Source: Closterium sp. NIES-65 (lineage: Eukaryota; Streptophyta; Zygnematophyceae; Desmidiales; Closteriaceae). From it: 64,000 nt of DNA. The notes beneath the pieces are model-generated. The model saw only the letters and a list, made by a program, of their open reading frames with translations, had not been told where the DNA came from and ran no database searches. Shown here piece by piece: positions 1 to 10,386 of the stretch. The stretch spans positions 3,100,001 to 3,164,000 of the forward strand of contig CANXME010000106.1 in NCBI GenBank assembly GCA_948144175.1. Reading direction: 5' to 3'. Position 1 is the stretch's first letter. Every line of letters starts with the position of its first letter. The position numbers were made by a program, and so were the translations under genes.

Positions 1-1369
1 TCACCCTCATCACTAATAGTCACAGCATACATGGCAGCAAGGATAGCATCAAAGTCAAGATCAAAGATAGCTACGCCTGCCCTAGACAGCTCTCCCCAGC
101 GGGGGATCTCACTAGCCTCCGGGAACTGCTGACGCCAAGCGTCCGTCAGGCGGCCAAAGCAGCGCTGGGTGGGGTGAGCACCCCCACACTGCTCACCCGC
201 GCAGTCGCCGGAGCGGAGGACGTAGGTGCACGGGCTAAAACCCCCACCACGCTGACGCTGCGTGTACCACTGACGGAGCTGCTGTGGAGGGGAGATGTCC
301 CGAGAACGCTGCTGCTGGTGCTGCTACTGCTGGCGCATACCACTCCCGGTGCCGCTCCGCTGAGAAGTGCCACCCCGACCAGCTCCACCTCCTCCACCAC
401 CGCCGCCTCCACCTCCGCCGCCACCGCCGCCTCCGCTCCCATCGCTACCGCCACCGCCGCCTCCGCCTCCGCCGCTGCCACCGCCACCTCCACCCCAGCC
501 ATCACTCCCACCGCCACCCCCACTCCCCCCGCCGCCCCCACCGCCACCTCCACCACCCCCGCTAGCCCCACCCGCGCCCTTGCCCCCCTTGCCCTTGCCA
601 GAGCAGCGTCTCCCGCTAGGGGCAGACGCCGCACCGACCGACTCAAGACCAACGAGGTCGGCCGCAGCAGCAGAGGCGACAGAGGGCAACAGGGGGGAAG
701 GGGAACACCCCTCAAAGATGGGGTTGCAAGGGTCACCACGAGAGGCTCCTACACTGACTATGCTCTTCTCCGCTGCTAGGAGGGCCTTCTCTAGGAGGTC
801 AACAGTGAGAGTGGTGGGACAGACTGAGAGGAAGTGGTCCGTGACTACGCGAAGGGAGTCAGGGAGGCGAGTGACTATATAATAGAGAGTGATGTACATG
901 GGGGGGGGATTCTTGGTGCAAAACTCAGCAAAAAGTGCGGCGCGATAGCGAGTGTCACTAAGGCGGAGGTGCGTAACGAGGTCAGCGACTGTGGGAAAGG
1001 CAGCAAGGTCAGGAAAGAGGTACGGTAGCATAAGGCGGTTCAGTGCAGCAGTGGCAGGGGAAGAGTAGCGCGCAACTACAGCGTCGTACAAGGTGTGAGC
1101 ACTCTTGTACTGACTAAAGTGCGCGCGCTCAGAGGTAAGCAGGTGGCGACGCACAGCAGGACGTGCAGCAGTACGCGCGTGGCCCACTGGGAGCGAACAG
1201 TGGGGTCAGCATCAGCAGCAGGGGCAGGAGAGGCGCCAGAGGTGAGGTCAAAGAGGGAGAGACCGTCTGCCCTATCGCACTGTAAGAAGAGCTGCAGGTC
1301 ATCTACCCAAACCTCAAAGTCAATGGCTCGACCCTCAGCGTCAAAAGCGAGAACACTAGGGGAAGCCAT
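1..1369 (-). pseudogene. copia gag, broken (family 1, copy 1)
   Basis: The minus-strand ATG at 1369 opens MASPSVLAFDAEGRAIDFEV, the family-1 Gag start. The frame shifts near 1185 and resumes as a conserved Gag (YDAVVARYSSPATAALNRL) down to about 620, followed by a Gly-rich run (about 570-375). Near 300-130 comes the Cys/His motif C-x13-C-x3-H-x4-C and the conserved tail up to the left edge. Gag should form the particle and bind RNA. The C-run at 900-908 (9 C on the coding strand) keeps the frame here, unlike other copies. The shift near 1185 makes this copy defective as it stands. Confidence 0.82.
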
Positions 1370-1489
1370 GACAGCAGTAGACTAGCGAGACCAACTGTAG
1401 GACAGGGGCAGTGCAGTGATAAAAGCGCTGGTCTCACCAGACAGGGCAAGTCGGGCAGCTCAGTAGTGCAGTAACACGGCAACACGGCT

Positions 1490-2450
1490 GCTCGGACGGC
1501 TCAGTAGCGACTGCGGCTCCGCGGCACCGGCGACTCGGCTGATCACGCGGCTCGGGCGGCTCGGGCGGCTCGGGCGGCTCGGGCGGCTCGGGCGGCTCGT
1601 GCGGCTCGGGTGGCTCACGCGGCTCGGGCGGCTCGGGCGACTCGGGCGGCTCGGGTGTCTCGGGCGGCTCGGGCGGCTCGGCTGTTCCGGCAGTTCGGGC
1701 GGCGCGGGCGGTGTAGGGCGGCAGGGCCGCTGGTGAACGGTGGCGGGGCCGCTGAGTAGGGCGGCGGGGCCGCAGGAGTAGGGCGGCGGGGCCGTAGGAG
1801 TAGGGCGGCGGGGCCGCCGGAGTAGGGCGGCGAGGCCGCAGGAGTAGGGCGGCGGGGCCGCAGGAGTAGGGTGGCGGGGCCGTAGGAGTAGGGCGGCGGG
1901 GCCGCAGGAGTAGGGCGGCGGGGGCCGCAGGAGTAGGGCGGCGGGGCCGCTGCAGAAGGGCGGCGAAGCCGCTGAGCAGGGCGGCGGGGCCGCGAGGTAG
2001 GGCGACGGGATCGCGAGGTAGGGCGGCGGGGCCGCGAGGTAGGGCGGCGGGGTCGGGAGGTAGGGCGGCGGGGCCGCGAGGTAGGGCAGCGGGGCCACGA
2101 GGTAAGGCGGCGGGGCCGCGAGGTAGGGCGACGGGGCCGCGAGGTAGGGCGGCGGGGCCGTGAGGTAGGGCGGCGGGGCCGCAAGGTAGGGCGGCGGGGC
2201 CGCGAGGTAGGGCGGCGGGGCCGCGAGGTAGGGCGGCGGGGCCGCGAGGTAGGGCGGCGGGGCCGCGAGGTAGGGCGGCGGGGCCGCGAGGTAGGGCGGC
2301 GGGGCCGCGAGGTAGGGTGGCGGGGCCGCGAGGTAGGGCGGCGGGGCCGCGACGACGGGCGGCAGGGCCGAGGCGATGTGCAGCGGGGCCGCTAGGGTAA
2401 AGGGCCGCTAGGGCGGCTCGACGAAGTGCGACTCGGGCGGAGCGCGCTTC
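1490..2450 (-). repeat. GC-rich tandem-repeat leader of copia copy 1
   Basis: Between PBS and gag lies about 1 kb of tandem repeats. From roughly 1980 to 2360 the unit is about 21 bp (plus strand GGGGCCGCGAGGTAGGGCGGC, with variants such as CGCAGGAGTAGG from 1740 to 1960). From 1550 to 1680 it becomes a short CTCGGGCGG repeat. Long Pro/Arg/Ser-rich open frames occur on both strands simply because stops are rare in such DNA. I see no reason to call them genes. Confidence 0.8.
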
Positions 2451-2513
2451 GGGCAGGAAAAAAAAAAAAAGAGGTCGATGTGGTGGGCCCTAGGCACAGT
2501 TCCCACGTGGGAA

Positions 2514-2527
2514 CCTGCTCGATACCA
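2514..2527 (-). other. Primer-binding site (initiator-Met tRNA type)
   Basis: Directly inside the LTR the minus strand reads TGGTATCGAGCAGG. The plant initiator-Met PBS is TGGTATCAGAGC; this copy looks like that motif with one A deleted. It fixes the orientation of the element and the inner end of the LTR. Confidence 0.7.
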
Positions 2528-2658
2528 TGTGAGAATGAGAATGAGGATGAATGAACTATGAAAGAGTTGGGTACAAGTACTAACCCTAATTGGGTTGTAC
2601 CCCATATGGGCTACCCCACTACAGCCTACACAAAAGCATAAGCTATAATGTTCTGACA
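2528..2658 (-). repeat. 5' LTR of family-1 copia copy 1
   Basis: On the minus strand it starts TGTCAGAACA and ends TTCTCACA. It shares the core TGGGGTAG..CATATGGGGTAC and a stretch ending CTTGTACCCAA with the LTRs at 33734, 46434, 48808, 56125 and 57690. LTRs of this family are unusually short, about 127-131 bp. The TG..CA ends are visible and a PBS abuts the inner end. Confidence 0.88.
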
Positions 2659-3564
2659 CCCTTAAGCCGCCCTTACGGCCCCTCGCACGGCCCCTTACGG
2701 CCCCCTCGCGACGCCCGTCGGCTCCCCTCGCGGCGCCCTTACGGCCCCTTACGGCCTCGTCTTCGCCCCGTCTAGGCCCCTTACGGCCCCGTCGCCGCCC
2801 CGTCTAGGCCCCTTACGACCCCATCGCCACCCCGTCTGGGCCCCTTACGGCCCCGTCGCCGCCCCGTCTAGGCCTCTTGCGGCCCCCTCTGCGGCCCCGT
2901 CTAGGCCCCGTGCGGCCCCTCTACGGACCCGTCTAGGCCCCTTGCGGCCCTCTGCGGCCCCGTCTAGGCCCCTTGCGGCCCCGCTGCAGCCCTGTCTAGG
3001 CCCCGTGCGGCCCCTCTACGGCCCCGTCTAGGCCCCTTACGGCCCCTCTGCAGCCCCGTTGCGGCCCCTTGCGGCCCCTCTACGGCCCCGTTGCCGCCAC
3101 CTGCGGCCCCATCGCCGTCACCTGCGGCCCCGTCGCCGTCACCTGCGGACACCCCGCCGCCACCTGCAGCCCCGTCGCCACCACCTGCGGCCCTGTTGCC
3201 GCCAACTGCGGCCACGCAGCCGCCACCTGCGGCCTCGCCGCCACCTGCGGCCCCGTCGCCGTCACCTGCGGCCCCGTCGCCCTCCCCTAGCGGCCACGTC
3301 GCCGCCTCTACTTGCCCTGCCACCGCTCAGCCGCCCAGCGACCGAGCCGCCGAGCAGCCCAGCAGCCGAGCCGCTCAGCAGCCGCGCCGCCCAGCAGCCG
3401 CGCCGCCCAGCAGCCGAGCCGCCCACTTGCCGAGCAGCCGAGCCGCCCTGCAGCCGAGCCGCCCAGCAGCCGAGCCGCCCGGCCGCCGAGCCGCCGAGCC
3501 GCCCTACTGTCGATCCGCTACTGTTCCTACTGGTGAGCTCACTCCCTACTAGGCCACTGCAATC
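2659..3564 (+). repeat. GC-rich leader repeats of copia copy 2
   Basis: About 2670-3090 is built from CGGCCCCGTCTAGGCCCCTT-like units of roughly 20-40 bp. From 3090 to 3290 a CCRCCTGCGGCCCCGTCGCC type of about 21 bp follows. From 3330 to 3510 it is GCCGAGCCGCC-type repeats, the same motif found in the leaders at 8991 and 10098. The block ends just before gag at 3565. Long open frames on both strands are products of base composition. Confidence 0.75.
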
Positions 3565-6500
3565 ATGGCTACCCCCAGTGTCCTTACTTTTGATGCTGAG
3601 GGCCGTGCCGTTGACTTTGAGGTATGGGTCGATGACCTCCAGCTGTTCCTCCAGTGCGATAGGGCAGATGGTCTCTCTCTGTTCGCCGAGCCGCCCGACA
3701 GCCGAGTCGCCCAACAGCCGAGCCGCCGAGCCGCCCAGCAGCAGAGCCGCCGAGCCGCCCTGCCGTCGAGCCGCTACTGTTCCTACCGGCGCGCCCCGGC
3801 CCTACTTACTCGGACTGGTGAGATCACTCCCTGCTAGACCAATGCAGTCATGGCTACCCCCAGTGTCCTTACCTTTGATGATGAGGGTCGTGCTGTTGAC
3901 TTTGAGGTCTGGGTCGATGACCTCCAGCTGTTCCTATAGTGCGATAGGGCGGACGGACTCTCTCTGTTCGATCTCACCTCTGGTGCCTCTCTTGCCCCGC
4001 TTGCTACTGCTGACAGCACTATTCGCTCACAGTGGGTGACACGCAATGCTGCTGCCCGTCTTGCTGTGCGTCGCCACTTACCAACCACTAAGCGTGCACA
4101 CTTTAGGCAGTACAAGAGTGCTTAGACCTTGTACGACGCTGTAGTTGCACGCTACTCTTCCCCTGCCACTGCTGCACTGAGCCGCCTCATGCTACCGTAC
4201 CTCTTCCCTGACCTTGCTGCCTTTCCCACAGTCGCTGACCTCATTACGCACCTCCGCACTAGTGACACTCGCTACCGCGCTGCGCTTCCTGCTGAGTTCT
4301 GCGCCAAGAACCTCCTCGAGAAGGGCCTCCTAGCAGTAGAGAAGAGCATAGTCGCTGTAGGAGCCTCTCGTGGTGACCCTCGCACCCCCGTCTTTGAGTG
4401 GTGTTCCCCCTCCCCCCTCTTGCCCTCTGTTGCTTCTGCTGCTGCGGCCGACCTCGTTGGTTTCGAGTCGGTCGGCGCTGCGTCTGCCCCTAGCGGGAGA
4501 CGCCGCACCGGCAAGGGCAAGGGGGGCAAGGGCGCTGGAGGGGCTAGCGGGGGCGGTGGAGGTGGTGGTGGAGGCAGTGGAGGGGGTGGGGGTGGTGGTG
4601 GGAGTGGTGGCGGGGGTGGCGGCGGCAGCGACAGCAGTAGAGGCAGTGGAGGCGGCGGTGGTGGCGGAGGGAGCGGAGGCGGCGGAGGTGGCGGAGGAGG
4701 CGGAGGTGGAGGAGGCGGCGGAGGCGGCGGCGGCGGCGGTGGTGGAGCGGGTCGCGACTCTGCGCAGAGGAGTGGGTCAGGTGGTGGTCCGCGCCAGCAG
4801 CAGCGGAGTGGTGTGACTCTGTCCCCTCAGCAGCTTCGTGAGTGGTACGCTGCGCGTCAGCGCGATGGGGGTACTGGTCCCTGCACTTACGTCCTCCGTA
4901 CCGGCGACCGAGCTGGTGAGCAGTGCGGGGGGCCCGCACTCCACCCAGCGCTGCTTCGGTCGCCTGACGGACGCGTGGCGTCGCCAGTTCCCTGAGGCGT
5001 CAGAGATCCCTCGCTTGGGAGATCTGTCTAGGGCGGGGGTTGCCATCTTTGATCTTGACTATGATGCTATCCTTGCTGCCATGTATTCTGCGACTACTAG
5101 TGTTGAGGGTGACTATTACCTGTATGTATCGCCTGACCCCGGCATTGAGGCCACTGCTCTAGATGCTGGTGAGGCTGCTGGTCTAGGTGCTACTGAGTCT
5201 ACTGCCCCGAGTGCTAGTGCGTCTGCTGCCCCAGGTGCTGGTGAGTCTGCTCTCTCACGTACTGCGTCGGCTTTGGCCTTACACACCTTCACCCTTGACT
5301 CGGGTGCGTCCCGCTCCTTCTTTCGAGACCGCACCACTCTTACGCCGCTCAGTCGGCCGGTTGCAGTCTCCCTGGCGGACCCCTCTAGGGGTCCTGACCT
5401 GGCTAGCTTCTCCACTGTCTTACCGTGCCCGGCAGCCCCCTCTGGCACCCTATCAGGTCTCTACCTCCCCTCGTTCTCTACGAACTTGGTGAGTGGAGCG
5501 GACCTACAGGATAGGGGGGTTGACCCACTGCACGTGTGCTCGGACAAGCCGACACTTGGCCACGTTCACCCGCCGGCCAGGGTCGAGCCTGTACACCCTT
5601 AGTACTGAGTCTCCTCCGGCTGCTGAGTCTAGCCAGGTAGCTGCGTCGAGTCAGGTGTTTGCTGCAGCCTCCAGGTCTGGTCCTGAGTCTGCTCCCTGCT
5701 CGTGTCGTCTCCTGTCCTACCAGACTCTCCTCTGGCACCACCGCCTTGGTCACCCCTCCCTGCCTCGTCTCCGAGGCATGGCCTCCCGTGTCCTTGTCTC
5801 TTATCTCCCCCGGTCTCTCCCTCCCCTACCTCCGGGGCCTCCCCCTACCTGCGTCCCCTGTGTCGAGGGTGACAGCGTGCCGCCCCTCACTCCTCCGAGT
5901 TTCCTCCAACAGAGGCTCCGCTGCAGACTCTCCACATGGACGTGTGGGGCCCCGCCCACGTCCGTGGACAGGGACACGAGCGTTACTTCCTGTTGGTGGT
6001 TGACGACTACTCGCGTTACACCACAGTCTTCCCCTTGCGCAGCAAGGGTGACGTCACTGAGGTGTTGATTGGCTGGATCCGCGCAGCTCGTCTCCAGCTC
6101 AGAGAGAGTTTTGGTTCCGACTTTCCTGTTTTGCGTCTGCACCCGGAGCGAGGTGGGGAGTTTTCCTCTGCCCGTCTGGGAGCTTTCTGTCGGGCACAGG
6201 GCATCCGCCAGACCTTCACGCTTCCGGCCTCTCCACAGCAAAATGGGATTGCTGAGCGCCGCATTGGCATGGTCATGGACGTCGCTCGTACGTCCATGAT
6301 CCATACGGCTGCCCCCCATTTTCTGTGGCCGTTTGCGGTTCAGTACGCGGCGCATCAGCTCAACCTTCAGCCCCGGGTCTCCTTGCCAGAGACCTCCCCC
6401 ACCTTGCGGTGGATGGGGAAGGTTGGTGATGCGTCTGCGTTTCGGGTCTGGGGATTTAAGGCGTTTGTCCGCAACTTGTCTTCGGACAAGCTGCCCCCCC

Positions 6501-8990
6501 GTACTGTTCCCTGCGTCTTCCTCGGCTTCCCCCCTGACGCGCCTGGGTGGAAGTTTTACCACCCCACCTCGCGCCGTGTTCTGTCCTCCCAGGACGTCAC
6601 CTTTGACGAGTCGGTGCCTTACTACCGTCTCTTCCCCTACCACGCTGCGCCCCTTCCCCCGCCGCCGCTCTTCCTTGTGCTAGGTCCTCCCCCGGTAGAC
6701 CCCCTCCCCCCTCAGGGTCCTGCCTCGTCAGGTGTGTCCCAGGTAGACGCAATCGAGCCTGTCGAGGTAGATGTTGACTCTGGTGCTGCTAGAGGTGTTG
6801 AGCCTGCGGGTGCCGGGTCAGGAGGTGCTGAGCCTACGGGTGCTGAGTCTGGGGGTGCTGGGCCTTGGGGTGCTGAGACTGGGGGTGCTGAGCCTGGGGG
6901 TGTTGGGTCTGGGGGTGCGGAGCCTGGGGGTGCGGAGCCTGGGGGTGCGGAGCCTAGGGGCGCTGGGTCTGCTCGTGTGGCCGCCGGCGGTGCTTCGTCG
7001 AGGCGGGAGCCACTCTCTCCGCAGGAGCTGCGCGAGTGGTTTGCCCGGCGCTGGAGTCGTGCTGCTGGAGCGGGAGGCACTACTGTTGCTGCTGGTTCCG
7101 GAGGTGCTCGTACTGGCGCTACTAGAGCTGGTGGGACTGGGGGTGCTGCTAGAGCTGCTGGAGTTGGTCCTGCTGGAGCTGGTGGCGGTGCTCGATCTGC
7201 CGGTCCTGCTGGAGTTGGTACTACTAGTGCTGCTGGAGCTGGAGGTACTGGGGGTATTGGCACTGGTGTTTCTACTGGCGCTGGTGCGTTTGAGGTTGCT
7301 GGAGCTGACGCTGTTGGAGCTGGAGGTGCGGCTGGTGCTGGTGCTGCTGCTGGGGGTACTGGTGCCGTCCCTGCTGGTTCTGGAGGCGCTACGCGACCGA
7401 GGCCGTACTTCGTTCCGCTCCTTGAGCAGGTTCTTGGTCTCCCGCCCTCTACTGGTCCTTCTCCTCCCTTAGAATGTCCACTGCCCGTCCAGTCGCAGTC
7501 ACAGTTACAGCCCGCCTCCCCTCTTCCTGCTCCTTCTCCCTACACTGGTCCTACTAGAGGTCCTGCTGAGCGTCGTGAACCTGCGTCTCGTCCTACGTCG
7601 CCTGTTCGCACTGCTCGCACTAGTCGTCGTGTTCCGCGTCCTCCTACGGTTCCAGGCACACACCAGATGGCACTGCGTCCTTCCACTGCTCCTCTGCGTG
7701 TCCCGTTGCCGTCTCCTCTAGAGTCCTCTCTTCCTATCCTTCCTGACCCTGAGTGTGACTCTCTTCGTGCTGCCAGTCTTACTGTCATGCGTCTCCTGGC
7801 CACTGTTGTCAGTGGCCCTTCCTTTGAGTCCACTGCTGCGTCTGCCTTAGTGGCTGAGCTTGTCGACTTCGCTGCTCGCTGTCGTCTAGACTACGCAACT
7901 AATCCTGTTGCTCAGTCCGAGTCTATCTGTTCTCCGTCCGTCGAGGGTGGGTGTGCTCTTAGCACGGACGTCCTTGAGGACAGGTAGGAGGAGTTCCAGT
8001 GTTTTGCCGCTGCTTTGCCTCATCTCGTGTCCACGCTGATTGCCCCTGAGGGAGACTCGGATGCACCAGACATCCCGACTCCTCGATCGTACGCTGAGGC
8101 GATCGAGGGTCCCTACTCCTCTCAGTGGCAGACAGCCATGGACGTAGAGATGGCTTCCTGGAAGTCCATAGGCACCTACGTCGACGAGGTTCCCCCACCT
8201 GGGGTGAACATCGTCAGTGGCATGTGGATTTTCAGGGTGAAGCGGCCGCCGGGTTCTCCGCCTGTCTTCAAGGCGCGTTACGTGGCTTGAGGCTTCAGTC
8301 AGCGGCAGGGAGTTGACTACTTTCAGACCTTCTCTCCCACCCCAAAGATGACCACTCTTCGGGTGCTGCTGCACATAGCCGCTCAGCGCGACTACGAGCT
8401 TCACTCTCTTGACTTTAGCACAGCTCTCCTGCAGGGCAGCCTGCACGAGGAGATCTGGCTGCGCCGCCCACCTGGCTTCACTGGGTCGTTTCCTCCTGGT
8501 ACCTAGTGGAGCCTCAGGCGGCCAGTCTACGGTCTCCGCCAGGCGCCCCGTGAGTGGCACGACATACTGAGGACTACGCTTGCGGCTCTTGGGTTTGCTC
8601 CTTCTACAGCCGACCCGTCGCTGTTTCTGCGCACCGACACCTCTTTGCCGGCGTTGTACATCCTCGTGTACGTTAACAACTTGGTCTTTGCCACTGGTGA
8701 CACTGCTGGACTCGCCCACGTGAAGTCCGAGCTGCAGAAGAGACACACGTGTACAGACCTGGGTGAAGTGCGCAGCTACCTTGGCTTGAGATCACCCGGG
8801 ACAGAGCACAGCACACCATTACCCTGACTCAGTCACACATGGTGCAGTAGGTCCTTCAGCGCTTCGGCTTCACGTACTCCTCGCCTCAGGCCACTCCTCT
8901 GTCTACTCGCCACTCGCTTTCAGCTTTGCCTTCGGATGAGTCCGTAGAGCCGAGTGGCCCGTACCCAGAGCTTGTTGGCTGCCTCATGTA
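3565..8990 (+). pseudogene. copia gag-pol pseudogene (family 1, copy 2)
   Basis: Gag starts at 3565, is duplicated and restarts at 3850. About 110 bp is missing at 4312. A Gly run spans about 4540-4750. Protease has D-S-G-A-S near 5297. Integrase spans about 5736-6700: HHRLGHPS zinc region, first Asp in MDVWGPAHV (5936), but the second Asp position reads L-H-P-E-R-G-G-E-F where other copies have S-D-R, and the last Glu is in GIAERRIG. A spacer with 15-bp repeats (6780-6990) precedes RT (about 8000-8990). In RT the YVDD box reads Y-V-N-N (near 8670). In-frame stops lie at 3938, 4123, 7986, 8288, 8505 and 8848 (approximate). It cannot make functional enzymes. Confidence 0.85.
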
Positions 8991-9287
8991 CCACCGAGCT
9001 GCCGGCGCCGCCGAGCTGCTGCCGAGCCGCCCGATCCACCCGAGCCGCCCAAGCCGCCGCGCCACCTGAGCCGCCAGAGACGCCGGGTCGCCGAGCCGCC
9101 GAGCTGCAGTTGCTGCCGAGCCGCTGTACCGCCGAGCCGCCCGAGCCGCCCGAGCCGCCGAGTCGCCGAGCCGCAGTTGGTGCCGAGCCGCCGTACTGCC
9201 GAGCCGCCCAAGCCGCCCGAGCCGCCGAGTTGCCGAGCCGCCGAGCTGCCGAGCCGCCCGAGCCGCCCTATCTGGTAAGAGCAGTAG
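8991..9287 (+). repeat. Family-1 copia leader fragment (left piece)
   Basis: GCCGAGCCGCCCGAGCCGCC-type repeats start abruptly after the RT of copy 2 and end CCGCCCTATCTGGTAAGAGC. That tail matches the leader end just upstream of gag at 10300-10325 (CCGCCCTGTCCGGTAAGAGC). I read it as the left part of a leader whose right part lies at 10098-10386, split by the fragment between them. Confidence 0.6.
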
Positions 9288-9330
9288 GTGAGCACGAAGA
9301 CCGGTGCACCTGCAAGGTGTGGACACTTGT

Positions 9331-9798
9331 ACCTCTCGTGCTTCACGGATGCTACCTGGGCAAGTGACACCAGTGATGCAACATCCCATGGTGGCTATGT
9401 ATGCTGTGCTGGAGGGAGTCCAGTGAGTTGGAAGTGTAAGAAGCAAGGGGAGATAGCTCACTCATCAACGGAGAGCGAGTACATGGCGTTGTTTCATGGG
9501 GTGAAGGAGGTGGTTCGGATGAGACGTTGCTTGAGGAGTTGGGGCAGGAGCAAGAGGGTCCTACACCTGTGTTTTGTGACAGCCAAGGAGCAATTCCAAT
9601 GGCTCGCAATGGTGTGCTCCATGGGCTGAACAAGCACATGCATATCAAATGGCATTGGGTGAGGAAGGAGGTGAAGAAGGGCACGGTCTCCTTGCACTAC
9701 TTCAACACTACCAAGCAACCTGCAGATTTTTTAACGAAGCGGCTTGCAGAGGATCAGCATTGGACCTGTGCCACCTTGTGTTACATGTCCTTCAACTA
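9331..9798 (+). pseudogene. copia RNase H fragment
   Basis: Recognisable copia RNase H motifs occur in order: CFTDATWASD (first catalytic Asp), HSSTESEYMAL, then after a frameshift near 9527 VFCDSQGAIPMARN, HGLNKHMHIKWHWVR and QPADFLTKRLAEDQHW, ending in TAA at 9796-9798. It is closer to the element at 34328-36737 than to family 1, which has YVDNKAMLALCRE at the equivalent place. It lacks the rest of pol, so it is a dead fragment. Confidence 0.75.
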
Positions 9799-9829
9799 AG
9801 GGGATGATTGGGCATCATGAAGCTTCAGG

Positions 9830-10097
9830 ATGGAGCTCCTCTTCAACCATTATGGGCTGCTTGAAGTGATGGATGGAGAATTGAAGAGGCCTACGAGCGA
9901 AGGAGCGACCAAAGAATGGGATCGCCGGTCCAAGGATGGATTCTTCCTTCTCTCCCAATGCCTCTCATCCAACCAGCTGCACCACATCAAGCATCTCATC
10001 AAGGAAGCTGAATGTGGTCCGAAGGCATGGAGGATATTGAAGGACGTCCATGCCCCCAGCAGCGAAGCAATGGTGGTGGTGCTCGAGCGACAACTCC
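9830..10097 (+). pseudogene. copia Gag N-terminal fragment
   Basis: An open frame starting MELLFNHYGLLEVMDGELK continues with KEWDRRSKDGFFLLSQCLSS and PKAWRILKDVHAPSSEAM. This spacing is typical of the UBN2/DUF4219-type Gag of plant copia elements. It runs straight into GCCGAGCC leader repeats at about 10098, so only about 85 Gag residues remain. Family assignment rests on motif recall. Confidence 0.6.
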
Positions 10098-10386
10098 AAG
10101 TGGTGAGCTACTGCCGAGCCGTCAGCGCCACCCGAGCCGCCCGAGCCGCCACGCCACCTGAGCCGCCCGAGCCGCCGTACCGCCGAGCCGCCCGAGCCAC
10201 CCGAGCCGCCGAGTCGCCGGGCCGCAGTTGCCGCCGAGCCGCCCGAGCCGCCCGAGCCGCCGAGTCGCCGAGCCGCCGAGCTGCAGTTCCCGCCAAGCCA
10301 CCCGAGCCGCCCTGTCCGGTAAGAGCAGCGCCTCTGTCACTGCACTGCCCTTACCCCACTATTCGCGCTACTAGTCTACTGCTGTC
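10098..10386 (+). repeat. Family-1 copia leader (right piece)
   Basis: GCCGAGCCGCC-type repeats to about 10315, followed by a non-repetitive 70-bp stretch ending CTACTGCTGTCATGG. This directly precedes the gag ATG at 10387, as at 50062 (CTCTACTGCTGTCATGG). Confidence 0.65.

Larger units (their letters stand above)
1..2658 (-). mobile_element. Ty1/copia LTR retrotransposon, 5' part (family 1, copy 1)
   Basis: Read on the minus strand this is the beginning of a copia element: 131-bp LTR (2528-2658), a primer-binding site directly after it, about 1.1 kb of GC-rich leader, then gag running off the left edge. The same gag recurs at 3565, 10387, 50062 and (minus) 63793, which defines 'family 1'. 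The element appears to sit inside the leader of the plus-strand copy that starts at 2659. The 3' part lies outside the window, so its target duplication cannot be tested. Confidence 0.88.
2659..8990 (+). mobile_element. Ty1/copia element, decayed, no LTRs seen (family 1, copy 2)
   Basis: A plus-strand family-1 copy: GC-rich leader (2659-3564), gag with an internal duplication, protease, integrase, a repeat-rich spacer and reverse transcriptase. It stops at 8990 inside RT (conserved stretch ELVGCLMY) where a foreign family-1 leader begins. The 5' end is cut by copy 1 at 2658. No LTR remains on either side within the window. Confidence 0.85.
9288..10097 (+). mobile_element. Chimeric scrap of an unrelated copia element
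   Basis: About 810 bp between two pieces of family-1 leader. Its first part encodes the C-terminal RNase H of a copia polyprotein. The second part, only about 30 bp later, encodes the N-terminal region of a copia Gag. The order 3' end then 5' end with no LTR between them is abnormal for an integrated element. Confidence 0.65.

Noticed and set aside
146..739. Long open frames on both strands in Gly-codon repeats of gag (also 4544-4939, 11050-12165, 50608-51231, 62556-63200)
   Set aside because: They are other-frame readings of the Gly-rich gag segment (GGN repeats), giving poly-Pro, poly-Arg or Ala/Val text with no homology.
1460..2184. Pro/Ser/Arg-rich minus-strand frames in the leader of copy 1
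   Set aside because: Made entirely of tandem repeat; unit differs between copies, no conserved start or motif.
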